Positions 62,547 to 64,000 of a stretch of 64,000 nucleotides of DNA are shown here, in pieces. The notes under the pieces are model-generated. The model was given only the letters and a program-made list of their open reading frames with translations. It had not been told where the DNA came from and ran no database searches. Every line of letters starts with the position of its first letter. Position 1 is the first letter of the stretch. The stretch is from Streptomyces sp. CNH099 (GTDB lineage: Bacteria; Actinomycetota; Actinomycetes; Streptomycetales; Streptomycetaceae): positions 1 to 64,000 of the forward strand of contig AZWL01000005.1 in the NCBI GenBank assembly GCA_000514715.1, given 5' to 3'. The position numbers and the translations under genes were made by a program.

Positions 62547-62778
62547 ATATTCCAGAATGCAGCGGGCTGCGGGGGTACGCGGCGGCGGCCGGGGGACGCA
62601 CCGCCCCTCGGACAGCGGGCGATGAGCCGCACTGCCCGGGGGACAGCCCTCGGAAGCAGGCCGGGCGCACCCGGCGAGCCCGCCCACCGTAACGCAACGG
62701 GAGGGTCGTGCCGCAAGTTCGCCCCCGGGGGGCGCAACCGATACGAACCGGGGGCGCGCCGCCGGACCCCTTTGAAGC

Positions 62779-62798
62779 CAACCCTGACGTTAGAGTAG
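62779..62798 (+). promoter_or_regulatory. MerR-type operator, site 3, in a rightward promoter
   Basis: CAACCCT-GACGTT-AGAGTAG between a TTGAAG box (62772) and TAGATT (62796). The 18-base spacing is slightly long, as in MerR-activated promoters. No intact gene follows: the next 100 bases are non-coding and then comes the TetR/MFS wreck. Confidence 0.55.
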
Positions 62799-62895
62799 AT
62801 TCACGCTCGGCCGCCCTGACAGGCTGCCGTCGTCGAGGCAGCGTCGCCTCCCCACCCCCCTCGGACGCGGCGCTGCCTTCCCCCTCGCCGGTCGG

Positions 62896-62985
62896 TCATC
62901 GTGCGGGACGGGGCAGGTAGCCGCCCAGGAAGGCGCGGACGCCGGCGGTGATGACCCGCGCGGCCTCGGCGTCGCCGAGAGCGCT
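62896..62985 (-). pseudogene. C-terminal tail of a TetR-like regulator
   Basis: The last 29 codons read SALGDAEAARVITAGVRAFL and GGYLPRPAR before a stop, in the style of a TetR C-terminal helix. The rest of the gene is replaced by the MFS fragment on the opposite strand. Confidence 0.5.
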
Positions 62986-63915
62986 GGCGCTGCCCGCCGG
63001 CCGGTGGCTGGACCGGGCCGACTCCCGGCTGGTCTTCACCCTGGCGCTGCTGACGCTCGCCGCGGCCGACGTGCTCGCCGCGCTGGGGTGGGGCACGGTG
63101 CCGCCCGCCGCGCCGGCGCCGGGCGGGCGCCGGCTGCCGGTCCCGGACCGCCGGCTGCTCGCCGACGCGGCGCTGCTCGGCACCGCGGTCACCGCCGCGC
63201 TGCTGGCGCTCGCCCACGGCGGCCGGCACCCGGTGCCCGCCGCCGCCCTGGCCGCCGGCGCGGTGGCGCTGGGCGTGTGGTGGGTGCGGCTGCCGGCCTC
63301 CCGGCCGGTGACCTCCCTCGTACGGCGGCCGGCCCTCGGGCTGCCCGCGCTGGCGCTGCTGGGCAACACCGCGCTCGTCGGGCTGACCTCGTTCTCGCTG
63401 CCCTTCTTCATCAGCGACGTGCTGGGCCGCAGCCCGGAGCTGATCGGCACCGCGGTCGGGGTCTTCGTCGTCGTCAGCGCGCTGGTCACCCCGCTGGCCG
63501 GAATGCTCGCCGACCGCTTCGACCCGCGGTCGGTGGCCGCCGCGGGCGGCGGGCTGACCGTGCTGGCCATGGTGCCGATGCTCACGCTGGACGCGGGCGC
63601 CGGGCTGCTCGACGTCACCTGGCGGCTGTGCCTGGTGGGCGCGGCCATGTCCGTGTTCAACCCCCCAACATGACCGCGATCCTGGCCGCCGCCCCGCCGG
63701 GCCGCGCCGGCTCCGCCGGCGGTGTCACCAACCTCGCCCGCGCCCTGGGCCAGACCGCAGGACCGGCCCTCGCCGCGTTCGGCTGGAGCGCGGCCGCCGG
63801 CGGCGTGGCCGGCTTCCGCACCGGGGTAGCAGCCCTGACCTGCTGCACCCTCGCCGCCTTCCTGGCCCTGCTGGCCGCCCGCGGAAACGACCGGCCCGGG
63901 CCCCGCGCGGGGTGA
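62986..63915 (+). pseudogene. DHA2-type MFS transporter, 5'-truncated and frameshifted
   Basis: Starts mid-protein at LPAGRWLDRADSRLVFTLAL, without the first segments, then continues as the second half of a drug-efflux MFS protein (SLPFFISDVLGRSPELIGTA, PLAGMLADRFDPRSV). At a C-run near 63661-63666 the frame shifts: the first frame ends VFNPPT while the second continues MTAILAAAPPGRAGSAGGVT and NLARALGQTAGPALAA to 63915. One missing C would explain it. Fusion to the TetR tail at the 5' side shows that the divergent tetR/MFS pair lost its promoter region and both N-termini. Confidence 0.7.
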
Positions 63916-63950
63916 CGCGGTGGTGCACGGGCGGTTTCTAACGTGGCCGC

Positions 63951-64000
63951 ATGATCTACGACGCCGATGCGCAGGTGCCCGCCGACGGTGTCGCCGGGTG
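63951..64000 (+). CDS. Start of an unidentified gene, cut by the window end
   Basis: ATG at 63951 followed by the open reading MIYDADAQVPADGVAG to the last base. Too short to assign. Confidence 0.4.
   Translation, partial: MIYDADAQVPADGVAG

Overview
The window is 64 kb of very GC-rich DNA with GTG starts, frequent ATGA/GTGA stop-start overlaps, Tat and Sec signal peptides, LacI/SARP/MerR regulators and many secreted carbohydrases. This fits a streptomycete or close relative, probably an accessory or arm-proximal part of the chromosome. No ribosomal protein, rRNA or tRNA gene was seen; release factor 3 is the only gene of central translation. The genus is inferred from gene content and codon style, not from a marker gene.

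Layout. (1) 0-4.6 kb: the 3' part of a fatty-acid desaturase, a divergent DUF1326/DUF2182 pair, a TerD-family relic and a small HNH restriction enzyme of the sulfur-binding-domain type. (2) 4.6-17 kb: a plant cell-wall (pectin/rhamnogalacturonan) utilisation island: PL9, PL11, GH43, an orphan CBM35 protein, a LacI regulator, a Tat-exported esterase with a ricin-type domain and a GH5 enzyme. Six CBM35-type modules tie it together and LacI-type operators lie in its two promoter regions. (3) 17-22.4 kb: an OmpR/HK two-component system divergent from a two-permease plus ATPase ABC exporter. (4) 22.4-32.8 kb: a Tat-exported PHP phosphoesterase with a translationally coupled unknown gene; an Lrp regulator divergent from a 2,2-dialkylglycine decarboxylase; a four-gene periplasmic-type molybdenum aldehyde oxidoreductase operon (PaoABCD-like) divergent from a TetR regulator, with a 20-bp palindrome between them. 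(5) 32.7-36.3 kb: a sensor kinase whose response regulator is wrecked, and an MMPL transporter with a large internal deletion. (6) 36.8-45 kb: a lower-GC block with a glycerophosphotransferase-like protein, an unknown protein, an NB-ARC/TPR STAND protein carrying a candidate RHIM-like amyloid motif, a SARP/NB-ARC/TPR regulator and a small secreted peptide. (7) 45-48.5 kb: arsenic resistance (ACR3, ArsR, ArsC, ArsM). (8) 48.8-58 kb: orphan VapC, Trk/Ktr potassium uptake, an APC permease and PadR regulator sharing an operator, MFS and SulP transporters, and a TnpB (IS1341-type) element directly beside the SulP start. (9) 58-64 kb: two MerR paralogues with three matching operators, a spermidine-synthase-like protein, a zinc-ribbon protein, release factor 3, and a TetR/MFS pair collapsed by deletion.

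The strongest window-wide theme is decay by deletion. At least eight relics or internally deleted genes sit among intact ones: TerD, PL11, GH43, response regulator, MMPL, ArsR, VapB and TetR/MFS. Several deletions are in frame and may still give products. The best candidates for something undescribed are the STAND protein with its amyloid-like motif, the SARP-TPR regulator next to a secreted peptide gene, the catalytic-domain-less PL11 derivative that now heads the GH43 operon, and the three-site MerR regulon. All family calls come from reading the translated sequence; no database search was run.
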